This document shows, in pieces, positions 18,904-27,756 of a DNA stretch of 64,000 nucleotides. The number at the start of each line of letters is the position of its first letter. The first letter of the stretch is position 1. The DNA is from Yoonia sp. SS1-5 (GTDB lineage: Bacteria; Pseudomonadota; Alphaproteobacteria; Rhodobacterales; Rhodobacteraceae): positions 3,463,501 through 3,527,500 of the forward strand of contig NZ_CP151767.2 of NCBI RefSeq assembly GCF_038443705.2. Direction: 5' to 3'. Under the pieces are notes generated by a model. That model had not been told where the DNA came from. It saw only the letters and a list, made by a program, of their open reading frames with translations, and ran no database searches. A program made the position numbers and the translations under genes.

Positions 18904-19092
18904 TTAGAAATCTGTTCCGAGAGGACGATCAGCGAGTGACTGGCCTTCTCTTTCGGCCAGATTAACCGCGCCTGATGCGATAGACGCACCAACGGCCAAG
19001 GCCAGTACAGTGATACCCGCAGTCAGCACCACAAAGTCAATGGTGACAGCGCCGTCTTCGTCTCGAAGGAAACTGCTAAAAAGAGACATCAT
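18904..19092 (-). CDS. Second Flp-type pilin / pseudopilin
   Basis: This 62-residue protein starts at the first of two tandem ATGs (19092, 19089), with AAGGAA 5-6 bases upstream. The prepilin pattern is clear: FLRDEDGAVTIDFVVLTAGITVLALAV, with cleavage expected after the glycine of DEDGA and glutamate replaced by D at the usual E5 (TIDF). It resembles the main pilin in its first half but differs at the C-terminus (NLAEREGQSLADRP). It may be a minor pilin. It lies downstream of the main flp terminator. Confidence 0.82.
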   Translation of the reverse strand: MMSLFSSFLRDEDGAVTIDFVVLTAGITVLALAVGASIASGAVNLAEREGQSLADRPLGTDF

Positions 19093-19224
19093 CTGATTTC
19101 CTTCCCGTCGGGTCGTGACATGCAGCATTTGCATGGTGGCATGTAAGGCGAGCGGGCGCGTTACATCGTGTTAGGTGTGGTTCGCAACAGTGTGTTTCCA
19201 ATTTGGAACCAACATGTAGGCATT

Positions 19225-19254
19225 AAAAAACTGCGCCACTTGCGTGGCGCAGTT
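19225..19254 (-). terminator. Strong intrinsic terminator after flp
   Basis: A perfect 11-bp stem (AACTGCGCCAC / GTGGCGCAGTT) with a 4-base loop is followed on the minus strand by six T. It lies 20 bases after the major pilin stop. It should limit read-through so that the pilin is expressed far above the assembly genes. Confidence 0.9.
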
Positions 19255-19273
19255 TCTCAAGCCTCAGCCGAGA

Positions 19274-19462
19274 TTACTCGCCGGATGGGATTGTTGTGTC
19301 TGTCAGGTTGGACTCGATGTCGCCGGCCAGGTTCTGTGCGCCAGAAGACAAAGCAGAAGCAATTGCCAGGCCCAGAACAACCAGAGCAGCAGTCAGAACA
19401 ACGAAGTCAACTGTTACGGCGCCGTCTTCGTCGTTGCGGAAGTTTTTGATAAAGTTAAGCAT
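19274..19462 (-). CDS. flp: Major Flp/Fap pilin
   Basis: This 62-residue protein (MLNFIKNFRNDEDGAVTVDF..) has the Flp prepilin leader, a predicted cut after the glycine of DEDG, and a single hydrophobic helix (FVVLTAALVVLGLAIASAL). A textbook ribosome site (GGAGGG) precedes the ATG. It is the promoter-proximal gene of the Tad locus, with its own terminator directly downstream, as expected for the abundant structural subunit. Confidence 0.93.
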   Translation of the reverse strand: MLNFIKNFRNDEDGAVTVDFVVLTAALVVLGLAIASALSSGAQNLAGDIESNLTDTTIPSGE

Positions 19463-19663
19463 TGTGGTCCCTCCTCAGGGTATCGCTAGATTTTCAAGTT
19501 TACCTCGCCGGGTCTCGCTTGCCGCCTCATGTTGGCTCGCTCCCCGTCTTGGATGAACATATATAGCCAGTGGAATGGGGCGGGAGTTTGACGGGTTTGG
19601 CGCTTTTTTCGCGAAGCGCTATTTTTTTCCGATAAATCAAGCAACGCATTGATAGTAATGCAT

Positions 19664-19687
19664 ATTTTATCGTAAATAATTTTATCG
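19664..19687. promoter_or_regulatory. Direct repeats in the AT-rich flp promoter region
   Basis: The 350-base gap between flp and the lytic transglycosylase (19463-19812) is AT-rich around 19610-19690. Two exact ATTTTATCG repeats start 15 bases apart (19664-19672 and 19679-19687), and an inverted-like CGATAAA lies at about 19630. They are candidate regulator or A-tract sites upstream of flp. No small gene is evident in the gap. Confidence 0.45.
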
Positions 19688-19812
19688 ACCAGAAGGGGCC
19701 GTTGCCGAAAAACCTGTAATCGCCCCAAAATTTTGCAATTGTTCGCGTCTCTGTGGCGTTCTGACGGTTTTGTGCCATGATTGATTCAACAAAAAGAACA
19801 GGCCGTGCGGAA

Positions 19813-20652
19813 ATGAATCGTCATATATTGAAAATGGTCCTTTGCGGACTTGTTTGTGCTGGTCTTCCAGCGGCAGCAGAGGTGGAACGGCTACAGCCGG
19901 ATTTCACATTCAAGCGGGTTGGTGTGCCATCGGGCAGCAATGGCGGGCGCATTACAGTGCAGATTGACCCCAACGCGCCGCGCCTGGGACCTGTATATAG
20001 TGACGAACCCGAAGAAGAGGTCGTACCGGCGGCAGTGGGTGCCGCCGTGCCGCGTGCATCGGGGATGGAATGGTTCTGGGCGAATGTCTCGCCCTCGCTT
20101 GTGGGCGTCGATCCCGGACGGCTGGGAAAGGCGATGGAGCAGATCAACAATCCGCCATCCGGTCATGGTGTTGCTGCCCCGCGTTTGCAAAGCCTGCAGA
20201 ATATCGCAACGACCCATGGCCGGGATATCCTGCGTCAGACGGTGGGAACAAATGTGTCGCCCGCACTGGTCCTTGCGGTGATCGCGGTGGAAAGTGCAGG
20301 GCGCACGGATGTCACCAGTCATGCAGGGGCCGAAGGACTGATGCAGCTGATGCCTGCAACAGCGGCCCGGTTTGGGGTGTCTGACAGCATGAATGCGGGA
20401 CAGAATATCCAGGGTGGCGTGGCCTACCTTGCGTGGCTGCTGGATCACTTCGATGGCGATCCGGTCATGGCGCTGGCGGGCTACAACGCGGGCGAGGGCA
20501 ATGTCCGCAAGTATAGTGGCGTGCCACCCTTTGCCGAAACGCGCGCCTATGTGCCCAAAGTGCTTGCCGCATGGCAGGTGGCAAAGGGTCTATGTCAGAC
20601 CCCGCCGCAGCTGATCACTGATGCATGCGTCTTTAATGTGAACGGTATCTAG
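19813..20652 (+). CDS. Lytic transglycosylase, SLT (family 1) domain
   Basis: This 279-residue protein has a signal peptide (LKMVLCGLVCAGLPAAAE), a low-complexity linker and a C-terminal SLT domain: SPALVLAVIAVESAGRTDVTS (catalytic Glu), AEGLMQLMPATAARFGV, and MALAGYNAGEGNVRKY. It cleaves peptidoglycan in the periplasm. Its position directly upstream of and divergent from flp suggests it may open the wall for Tad pilus insertion, but that is inference. The stop codon is the start of the repeat element that follows. Confidence 0.88.
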   Translation: MNRHILKMVLCGLVCAGLPAAAEVERLQPDFTFKRVGVPSGSNGGRITVQIDPNAPRLGPVYSDEPEEEVVPAAVGAAVPRASGMEWFWANVSPSLVGVDPGRLGKAMEQINNPPSGHGVAAPRLQSLQNIATTHGRDILRQTVGTNVSPALVLAVIAVESAGRTDVTSHAGAEGLMQLMPATAARFGVSDSMNAGQNIQGGVAYLAWLLDHFDGDPVMALAGYNAGEGNVRKYSGVPPFAETRAYVPKVLAAWQVAKGLCQTPPQLITDACVFNVNGI

Positions 20653-20915
20653 GGTCAGGACCCATTCATTCCATGCCGCCAGCGCAGATTTCACGAAATA
20701 TCAGTGGTTTGGGACGCGCAGGCCATAGTTGTTCTACGGACAAGCGGCCCGCGCCGCTGAGATGAAGTGAAATCCGCGCCCGAAGGGTTTGACTGATTTT
20801 GGCCGTGATCAGCGTTGCATCCCCTTGAAATAGAAACACTATTACGGCGGGGCTGCGCCTTGTCACGACCAAAATCAGTCAAACTGGCGGCGTGGAATGA
20901 ATGGGTCCTGGCCCT
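20650..20915. repeat. Cloverleaf-like nested inverted-repeat element
   Basis: The outer arms are 32 bases (20651-20682 and 20884-20915), matching at 30 of 32 positions when one is reverse-complemented. Inside are two further inverted repeats: a 13-base pair (20683-20695 / 20767-20779, 12 of 13) and a 22-base pair (20787-20808 / 20863-20884, 21 of 22). The layout is an outer stem holding two hairpins. The left arm begins in the stop codon of the lytic transglycosylase gene. No coding potential is seen. It may be a MITE- or REP-like element; parts of the arms recur at 29812 and 62211. The remaining bases to 21007 hold no gene. Confidence 0.8.
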
Positions 20916-21007
20916 AAGGCGCCACTGCGTAACCGAAAGGCTATTGCGCGAGACAAGCGCCGCAGTTTTGCGGCGGGACAGTCGCCCGCCGCGCAGTATG
21001 GCAGTGC

Positions 21008-21631
21008 TCAGACGATTGTCGCCTCGGTTGCGGCGCGCAATTCGTCTTCGGTGACCCCGTCGGCGGTTTCAACGATACGCAGACCACCTTCGACAACGTC
21101 CAGAACACCCAGATTGGTGATGATCCTGTCCACCACACCCTTGCCGGTCAGGGGCAGGGTGCATTCCTTCAGCAATTTGCTGTCGCCATGCTTGTTGGTG
21201 TGATCCATGACAACAACAACGCGGCCAACCCCTGCAACAAGATCCATCGCGCCGCCCATGCCCTTGACCAGCTTGCCAGGAATCATCCAGTTCGCCAGAT
21301 CGCCATTTTCGGCAACCTCCATCGCGCCAAGGATTGCCGCCGCGATCTTGCCGCCACGGATCATGCCGAATGATGTGGCACTGTCAAAATAGGCCGTGCG
21401 GTTGAGTTCGGTAATGGTTTGCTTGCCGGCATTGATCAGGTCGGGGTCTTCCTCTCCCTCGTAGGGAAAAGGGCCCATCCCCAGCATGCCGTTTTCGGAT
21501 TGCAGGGTGATGTCCTTGTCGCCGACATAGTTCGCCACAAGGGTCGGAATGCCGATACCAAGGTTGACATACCAGCCATCTTCAAGCTCGGCGGCGGCGC
21601 GGGCCGCCATCTGATTGCGATCCCAGGGCAT
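21008..21631 (-). CDS. 3-oxoacid CoA-transferase, subunit B
   Basis: This 207-residue protein has the class I CoA-transferase beta signature [20 protein letters not shown], in which the glutamate of SENG is the catalytic residue, and [20 protein letters not shown]. Together with subunit A it transfers CoA between succinyl-CoA and a 3-oxoacid such as acetoacetate, so it probably serves ketone body or PHB use. The start codon overlaps the stop of subunit A by one base (TAATG). Confidence 0.93.
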   Translation of the reverse strand: MPWDRNQMAARAAAELEDGWYVNLGIGIPTLVANYVGDKDITLQSENGMLGMGPFPYEGEEDPDLINAGKQTITELNRTAYFDSATSFGMIRGGKIAAAILGAMEVAENGDLANWMIPGKLVKGMGGAMDLVAGVGRVVVVMDHTNKHGDSKLLKECTLPLTGKGVVDRIITNLGVLDVVEGGLRIVETADGVTEDELRAATEATIV

Positions 21632-22335
21632 TATGCGTCCTCCCGGCTGCGTGTGGTACGTTGTTCGATCCGCTTCTCATGTTCGCCTTGAATGATGCGA
21701 TGCACATAGATGCCGGGCAGATGGATATGATCGGGATCAAGACTGCCCTTGGGGACAATCTCTTCTACCTCGACCACGCAGGTCTTGCCGCACATGGCCG
21801 CGGGCGGGTTGAAGTTGCGCGCGGTCTTTCGGAAGATCAGGTTGCCCGTCTCGTCTGCTTTCCAGGCTTTGACGATGGCAAGGTCGGCAAAGATGCCTTC
21901 CTCAAGAATGTAGGTCTGTCCGCCAAAGTCCTTATGTTCCTTGCCGTCGGCAATCACGGTGCCGACGCCTGTCTTGGTGTAAAAGCCCGGGATGCCGCAG
22001 CCACCCGCGCGCATGCGCTCAGCCAGGGTGCCTTGGGGGTTGAATTCCAGCTCCAACTCGCCCGAAAGATATTGGCGCATAAATTCGGCATTTTCGCCGA
22101 CATAGGAACTGATCATCTTTTTGACTTGGCGGGTTTGCAAAAGGATCCCGATCCCGAAGTCGTCAACACCGGCATTGTTGGAGGCAAATGTCAGATCCTT
22201 GGTGCCAGCATCCTTGATCGCGGCCAGCAGTAATTCAGGAATGCCGCACAGGCCAAAACCGCCCGCAGCGATAAACATGCCGTCATGTAGCAAGCCATCC
22301 AATGCCGCCGCCGCGTTGGGGTATATTTTCTGCAT
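21631..22335 (-). CDS. 3-oxoacid CoA-transferase, subunit A
   Basis: This 234-residue protein has the alpha-subunit signature [18 protein letters not shown], later [20 protein letters not shown] and [20 protein letters not shown]. It is the first gene of a two-gene unit with the B subunit. Exact substrate preference (succinyl-CoA/acetoacetate versus oxoadipate) cannot be decided; no aromatic pathway genes are nearby, which favours the acetoacetate type. Confidence 0.93.
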   Translation of the reverse strand: MQKIYPNAAAALDGLLHDGMFIAAGGFGLCGIPELLLAAIKDAGTKDLTFASNNAGVDDFGIGILLQTRQVKKMISSYVGENAEFMRQYLSGELELEFNPQGTLAERMRAGGCGIPGFYTKTGVGTVIADGKEHKDFGGQTYILEEGIFADLAIVKAWKADETGNLIFRKTARNFNPPAAMCGKTCVVEVEEIVPKGSLDPDHIHLPGIYVHRIIQGEHEKRIEQRTTRSREDA

Positions 22336-22440
22336 CTCCGCCCTCTCCCGCTTGTGTTGCTGCAGTGATGCCGCTGCGGAAGGGGAGAGTCAATAAATTG
22401 CCGCACTGCAGAAGAATTTTTGCAACCGGTTGCAAGAAAG

Positions 22441-22866
22441 TTACTGCGGCAAAACACTTTCATCATATCCCGCCACAAATTCTGCTGATGGTGGAATGGG
22501 CGTGATGATGTCGATCAGCAGACCATTTGGATCCCGGGTCACAAAGTGGCGTTGTCCATGGGGTTCATCGCGCAGGGGTTGCAGGATTTCAGCCCCCGTT
22601 TCCGTCAGGCGGGTGTGAACCGCATCCACATCTTCGACTTCAAATGTCAGGATGACCCCGCGCGACGGGCCCCGCGCAGTTTCATGGATGGTCTCATGTT
22701 GGGCGTCAATGACAGCCAAATTTACGCCTTCATCGTCGCGGGACTGCAAATGAACGTACCAATCGCTTTCAAACAAGGGCTGAAACCCCAAGTGGCGTTG
22801 ATAGAAAGCGACTGTTCCGGCAACATCGTCGGTCTGGATCAATGGATAATATTGCGTCGATTTCAT
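22441..22866 (-). CDS. VOC-family (glyoxalase/bleomycin-resistance-like) protein
   Basis: This 141-residue protein has a single VOC fold: [44 protein letters not shown] and [17 protein letters not shown]. The ATG at 22866 has a GGAGA ribosome site; a longer open frame upstream runs into the operator region. It is divergent from a TetR regulator gene 65 bases away and is probably its target. The substrate is unknown. Confidence 0.85.
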   Translation of the reverse strand: MKSTQYYPLIQTDDVAGTVAFYQRHLGFQPLFESDWYVHLQSRDDEGVNLAVIDAQHETIHETARGPSRGVILTFEVEDVDAVHTRLTETGAEILQPLRDEPHGQRHFVTRDPNGLLIDIITPIPPSAEFVAGYDESVLPQ

Positions 22867-22883
22867 CTTGTTTCTCCATTTAG

Positions 22884-22931
22884 ATACATGCAGTGTGTAT
22901 GTATGTGGGAATAAACATACAGGCTGTATGT
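22884..22931. promoter_or_regulatory. Two palindromic operators between VOC and tetR genes
   Basis: The perfect 17-bp palindrome ACATACAGGCTGTATGT (22915-22931) lies directly before the tetR start. A second, imperfect one (ATACATGC-A-GTGTGTAT, 22884-22900) lies nearer the VOC gene. Both share the TACA/TGTA core, fitting binding of the TetR protein to control itself and the VOC gene. Confidence 0.72.
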
Positions 22932-23501
22932 ATGCAAGAAGAAAAGCAAACAAACGCGGCGCGCAGCGAGGCCATGCGAAAAAAATTGCTGGCGGCTGGG
23001 CGGAAATTATTTGCTGAACAAGGGTTTGCGGACACAGGCACCCCGCAAATCGTCAAAGAGGCAGCCGTGACGCGCGGTGCGCTCTATCACCATTTCGCTG
23101 ACAAGACGGCCTTGTTCCGGGCCGTGGCCGAGGCGGAGGCGGCACAAGTTGCAGCAGAGATTCGCAAAGGCGACCTGATTGCAAGCAACAGTTTGGAGGC
23201 TGGCGGACGTGCGTATTTCAAAGCAATGTCAGTACCTGGCCGTGCGCGCATTCTCTTGCGGGACGGGCCGGGCGTGCTCGGGCAAGTCGACATGGACAGG
23301 ATCGACGCAGGGGCAGGTCGCGCCACATTGGTCGAAGGTCTGCGGCACTGGCAACCAGATATGGAACAGGCCGAACACTTGCGGCTGGCTGTGTTGATAT
23401 CCGCCGCCTTTGATCGCGCCGCATTGGCTGTTGGAGATGGCGACAACGCGGATGACTGGTTGGCCAGCCTGACAACACTCACCAAATCAATTGTGGGCTA
23501 G
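22932..23501 (+). CDS. TetR-family transcription regulator
   Basis: This 189-residue protein has an N-terminal Tet[50 protein letters not shown]. The C-terminal ligand domain is of the unspecific type. The ATG at 22932 overlaps the edge of the strong operator, so the protein probably represses its own gene. It is divergent from the VOC gene. The stop overlaps the end of topA by 4 bases. Confidence 0.88.
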   Translation: MQEEKQTNAARSEAMRKKLLAAGRKLFAEQGFADTGTPQIVKEAAVTRGALYHHFADKTALFRAVAEAEAAQVAAEIRKGDLIASNSLEAGGRAYFKAMSVPGRARILLRDGPGVLGQVDMDRIDAGAGRATLVEGLRHWQPDMEQAEHLRLAVLISAAFDRAALAVGDGDNADDWLASLTTLTKSIVG

Positions 23502-26107
23502 CTTTTCTTCGCAGCGGCCTTCTTTGGTGCGGCTTTCTTCTTGGCTGCAGCCTTTTTCTTTGCCGGTGCTTTCTTCTTTGTGACTTTCTTGCCGGACTTT
23601 GCAGCCCGTTCATCAATCAGATCCACGGCTTGGGCCATGGTCAGATCGGCGGGCTCAATCGTGTCGGGGATTGTCGCGTTGATCTTTTCCCACTTCACAT
23701 AAGGCCCGTATTTGCCATCAAAGATATTGACCGGCCCGCCTGCTTCGGGGTGTTCGCCCAACTCACGGATCGGGACCGCCGCCTTGCCGCGACTACCGCG
23801 TGACGCGACCTTTTCTGCTAAAAGCTGCGCGGCGTGGTTCATGCCCACGGTCCAGACATCTTCGATGCTTGGCAGGTTTGCGTTTGTTCCGCCCTTGAAC
23901 GAGGTGTTTTCCGCATGCTTCAGATAGGGGCCATACCGCCCCAGATTAGCCCACACATTCACGCCATCTTCGGGATGGGTCCCGATCAGGCGGGGAAGTT
24001 CCAATAGTTTCAGCGCCTCGGCCAGGCCGATCTCTTCGGGGTTCCAACCTTCGGGCACACCGGTGCGTGGCGGTTTCTTGTTGTCTTCGGTCACGGCACC
24101 GCGCTGGACATAAGGGCCAAAGCGCCCTTTGAAAACGCGGATTTCATCGCCCTGATCCTCGCCCAGCAACTTGCCATCGGGTGGAATGGCTGATGCTTCC
24201 GCCTCGGGGTCTGGGGGGCCAAAGGGTCGGGTGTAGCGGCATTCGGGGTAGTTCGAACAGCCGATGAATGCGCCACCCGACCGGGCGGTACGCATCGACA
24301 GGCGACCTGCACCACAATTGGGGCATAGACGCGGATCACCCCCATCCTCAAGCGGTGGGAACAGATGCGGTTCCAGCACCTCGTTGATCTTTTCCAACAC
24401 CTCTGTGATGCGCAGATCGGCGGTCTCGGCGATGGCCGCTGAAAAATCGCGCCAGAACCGGCCAAGAACCTGTTTGTAGTCGGCGTCACCTGCGCTGACC
24501 TCGTCCAACTGGTTTTCCAGATCGGCGGTAAAGTCATAGCCGATATATTTGCGGAAATAGTTGGTCAGGAAGGCCGTCACCAAACGGCCCTTGTCCTGCG
24601 GGATCAGGCGGTTCTTGTCTTTCTCGACATAGCCGCGGTCCTGAATCGTTGTCACAATCGAGGCATAGGTCGAGGGGCGACCGATCCCCAGTTCTTCCAT
24701 GCGTTTGACCAGCGTGGCCTCGGTATAGCGGGGCGGGGGCTGGGTGAAATGCTGTTCGGGGTCGACGGATTTCTTCTCGGCCTTCTCGCCCTCGGCCAGT
24801 TGCGGCAGACGCTTGTCGTCATCATCAACGACGCTGTCATCCTTGCCTTCCTCGTAAACGGCAATGAAGCCGTCAAAGACCATGACCTGCCCATTGGCGC
24901 GCAGCACGACCTGCTCGTCCGCGCTGGCCACATCAACAACAGTGCGTTCCAGACGCGCGGCGGCCATCTGGCTGGCCATCGTGCGTTTGTAGATCAGGTC
25001 ATACAGCTTGCGTTGATCAGCATCCGCGATCTTGGCGCCATTCGTGTCCACCATCATATCCGTGGGGCGGATACATTCGTGGGCTTCTTGGGCGTTTTTG
25101 GCCTTGTTCTTGTACATGCGGGGTTGGTCCGGCACGTATTTATCGCCAAACTTGGCCTTGATCGCCTCGCGGGCGCCGGTCACGGCCTCGGGCGCCATAT
25201 CAATGCCGTCTGTCCGCATATAGGTGATCAGCCCGGCCTCATACAGGCGCTGGGCAACACCCATCGTCTGTTTGGCGCCCATGCCAAATTTGCGGCTCGC
25301 CTCTTGTTGCAGGGTCGAGGTCATGAACGGCGGGGACGGATTGCGGGTGGCGGGTTTCGCCTCCACCGATTGGACAACCAGATCGCGAGAATTGATCGCC
25401 TGGACCGCCATTTCGGCCTGTGTTTCGTTGCCCAGATCGAATTTATCAAGCTTCTTGCCGGCCAGCGTCGTCAGTCTTGCCTCATATGTTTGGCCGCGGG
25501 CGGATTGCAGTTGGGCTTTGACCGTCCAGTATTCCTGATTGCGGAAGGCCTCGATCTCCATCTCGCGCTCGACGATGATGCGCAGGGACACCGATTGCAC
25601 GCGGCCGGCTGATTTTGCGCCGGGCAGCTTGCGCCACAGTACGGGGGACAGGTTGAAGCCAACCAGATAATCAAGAGCGCGGCGGGCGAGATAAGCCTCG
25701 ACCAGCGGGGCATCGACCTGCCGGGGGTTTTTCATCGCCTCGGTGACCGCCGATTTGGTGATCGCGTTAAAGACAACGCGGCTGACGGGCGTGTCTTTCT
25801 TGATGGCCTTGCGCGAGGTCAGGGCCTCGGTCAGGTGCCAGCTGATGGCTTCGCCTTCGCGGTCGGGGTCGGTGGCGAGAATTAACGCATTGTCGGTTTT
25901 CAGCGCATCGACGATAGCCTTGATATGCTTTTTGCTGTCGCTGGCGATCTCCCATTTCATGTCAAAATCGTCGTCCGGCAGGACCGATCCATCCTTTGGG
26001 GGCAGGTCACGGACGTGACCATATGATGCAAGCACAGTGTAATCGCTGCCAAGATAGCCGTTTATTTTCTTGGCCTTGGCGGGCGACTCGACAACGACAA
26101 CTGGCAT
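23498..26107 (-). CDS. topA: DNA topoisomerase I
   Basis: This 869-residue type IA topoisomerase has a TOPRIM domain (VVVESPAKAKKINGYLGSDY, DPDREGEAISWH), the active tyrosine in AGLITYMRTDG, and a C-terminal zinc-ribbon block (LCPNCGAGRLSMRTARSGG, GCSNYPECRYTRP). Two topoisomerase C-terminal repeats follow (FGPYVQRG, YGPYLKHA, YGPYVKWE). It ends in a ~30-residue Lys/Ala-rich tail typical of alphaproteobacterial TopA. It relaxes negative supercoils. Confidence 0.98.
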   Translation of the reverse strand: MPVVVVESPAKAKKINGYLGSDYTVLASYGHVRDLPPKDGSVLPDDDFDMKWEIASDSKKHIKAIVDALKTDNALILATDPDREGEAISWHLTEALTSRKAIKKDTPVSRVVFNAITKSAVTEAMKNPRQVDAPLVEAYLARRALDYLVGFNLSPVLWRKLPGAKSAGRVQSVSLRIIVEREMEIEAFRNQEYWTVKAQLQSARGQTYEARLTTLAGKKLDKFDLGNETQAEMAVQAINSRDLVVQSVEAKPATRNPSPPFMTSTLQQEASRKFGMGAKQTMGVAQRLYEAGLITYMRTDGIDMAPEAVTGAREAIKAKFGDKYVPDQPRMYKNKAKNAQEAHECIRPTDMMVDTNGAKIADADQRKLYDLIYKRTMASQMAAARLERTVVDVASADEQVVLRANGQVMVFDGFIAVYEEGKDDSVVDDDDKRLPQLAEGEKAEKKSVDPEQHFTQPPPRYTEATLVKRMEELGIGRPSTYASIVTTIQDRGYVEKDKNRLIPQDKGRLVTAFLTNYFRKYIGYDFTADLENQLDEVSAGDADYKQVLGRFWRDFSAAIAETADLRITEVLEKINEVLEPHLFPPLEDGGDPRLCPNCGAGRLSMRTARSGGAFIGCSNYPECRYTRPFGPPDPEAEASAIPPDGKLLGEDQGDEIRVFKGRFGPYVQRGAVTEDNKKPPRTGVPEGWNPEEIGLAEALKLLELPRLIGTHPEDGVNVWANLGRYGPYLKHAENTSFKGGTNANLPSIEDVWTVGMNHAAQLLAEKVASRGSRGKAAVPIRELGEHPEAGGPVNIFDGKYGPYVKWEKINATIPDTIEPADLTMAQAVDLIDERAAKSGKKVTKKKAPAKKKAAAKKKAAPKKAAAKKS

Positions 26108-26284
26108 GAGAATCCTTCAATAAGGCGGCATGGGCTTAAGTCGCGCAAGATGTGGGTCCTGTGAGGGGAATGTCAATGCGGCTTGCAATCTTTGCGTTCG
26201 CAATGTCGTCAGGTGGTGTGGGGCGTGGGTGCTGGCCGATGGCAGAGCATTCGCCGTTATTTGTCGGCGCCCTGCCGCGTGCCG

Positions 26285-27418
26285 CTAGACCGTGCGGGAC
26301 AGCAGACCACCCGCCTGCCTGCTGATCTTGCCGTCAAGCTCCAGATCAACCAGGACGTCGCTGAGTGCGGTGGCAGGGGCTGTAACGTCGCGCAGCAACT
26401 GGTCTTCGGCCATCGGCGTTGGGCCAAGACGGCGCAAGACCTCGTCATGCAGCTGGGCGTTGGTTTTCAACGGTTGCGGCGATGCTTTGGGTTGCATGAG
26501 GGGAAGTTCCGGGGCCGCATCCGGGATCGGTTGAAGCGCCTCAAGGATATCTTCTGCACTGCGGACCAGTGTTGCCCCATCACGGATCAATTGATTGCAG
26601 CCTGCGGCGCGCGCATCAAACGGATGCCCGGGAACCGCCAGAACATCGCGCGATTGATCCAGCGCATTGCGGGCAGTGATCAGGCTGCCCGACTTTGCAG
26701 CGGCTTCGACGACAACAACGGCCTGTGCAAGGCCCGACACAATGCGGTTGCGGGCGGGGAAATGGCGCGCCTGGGGCTGCTGGCCCATCGGTTTTTCCGA
26801 AAGGCGCAGCCCTTTCTTGCCGATATCGTGGGTGAGTTGGGCGTTTTCCGCCGGGTAGACAACATCAACCCCGCCAGCCTGGACGGCAATGGTGCCACTG
26901 TCCAACGACCCGATATGTGCGGCGGTATCAATCCCGCGCGCAAGACCGGATACAACAACATAGCCCGCGCGCGTCAGTTCGTCGGCCAGGCGTTTGGCCA
27001 TGCGGGTCCCAAGCGATGAGGCATTGCGCGCGCCCACAAGGGCGACGATAGGCTGGCGCAAAAGCTCTATCCGGCCGATGGCCCAAAGCAATGGCGGCGC
27101 ATCGGGGATATTTCCAAGCTGCGCGGGGTATTGCGGCGTCCCTTCGATGATCAATCTGGCACCAGCGGATCGGGCCGCCCTGATTTCGGCCTCAACAACG
27201 CCGGTCGGGCATACGGTATAGTTGGAAACACCCGCCTCGCGGGCAATCTTGGGTAGGGCGCGCAGCGCGTTCGCCGGACTGCCGCATTCTGCCAGCAGCC
27301 GACGATACGTCACCACGCCAACCCGGCGAGAGCGCAATAGGCGGAGCCGGTTGACGGTATCCTCTTCCGTGGTGGGTAGGAGTGGGGGGTGAGTGGAAGA
27401 TTGATGTTTTCCTGTCAT
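26285..27418 (-). CDS. dprA: DNA processing protein DprA (Smf)
   Basis: This 377-residue protein has a short N-terminal helix-hairpin region, the Rossmann-like DprA core (IVALVGARNASSLGTRMAKR, VVVSGLARGIDTAAHIGSL, AVQAGGVDVVYPAENAQL, ARNRIVSGLAQAVVVVEA) and a C-terminal winged-helix domain. It loads RecA on incoming single-stranded DNA during transformation. It lies downstream of topA's divergent side on the same strand, with a 178-base gap. A lone dprA does not prove competence. Confidence 0.95.
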   Translation of the reverse strand: MTGKHQSSTHPPLLPTTEEDTVNRLRLLRSRRVGVVTYRRLLAECGSPANALRALPKIAREAGVSNYTVCPTGVVEAEIRAARSAGARLIIEGTPQYPAQLGNIPDAPPLLWAIGRIELLRQPIVALVGARNASSLGTRMAKRLADELTRAGYVVVSGLARGIDTAAHIGSLDSGTIAVQAGGVDVVYPAENAQLTHDIGKKGLRLSEKPMGQQPQARHFPARNRIVSGLAQAVVVVEAAAKSGSLITARNALDQSRDVLAVPGHPFDARAAGCNQLIRDGATLVRSAEDILEALQPIPDAAPELPLMQPKASPQPLKTNAQLHDEVLRRLGPTPMAEDQLLRDVTAPATALSDVLVDLELDGKISRQAGGLLSRTV

Positions 27419-27756
27419 CCCGTTCGCTCCGCCGTATTGCCCAATCAGGATGTAAGAACGGGGTTAATGAGGTATGAATCTCTGTGATCAGCTTTACCGA
27501 AAAAATCGGGAAAATTGATAAAGCCCTGATTTGATGATCTATTCGCGCTGTCCTTTTTGGGTTGTGAAAAGACGCTGTGCGACCGGCCCTGACAGGCTGG
27601 CCCCCCATAAATAGCGGGGTAAGTGACCACTTGGCCCGCCATTTTCGAATCGGCGCCCTCCGCGTTTTGGTTTTGAACCGGCCTTCGCCGTGGACCACCT
27701 GCAAAAATGCCGCTAGACCGCCCTGAAACCACGCAAGCACCGTCTTTAGGAAACGC
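27419..27756. other. Intergenic region between dprA and serB
   Basis: This 338-base gap separates divergent dprA (minus) and serB (plus), so it should hold promoters for both. I see no convincing small gene or strong hairpin in it. The open frames on the minus strand lack homology features and ribosome sites. Confidence 0.5.

Noticed and set aside
23498..23590. Repetitive Lys/Ala codons at the end of topA as a separate repeat
   Set aside because: It is the ordinary basic tail of alphaproteobacterial topoisomerase I.
27445..27732. 95-codon minus-strand frame upstream of dprA
   Set aside because: No ribosome site, no conserved pattern; likely chance.
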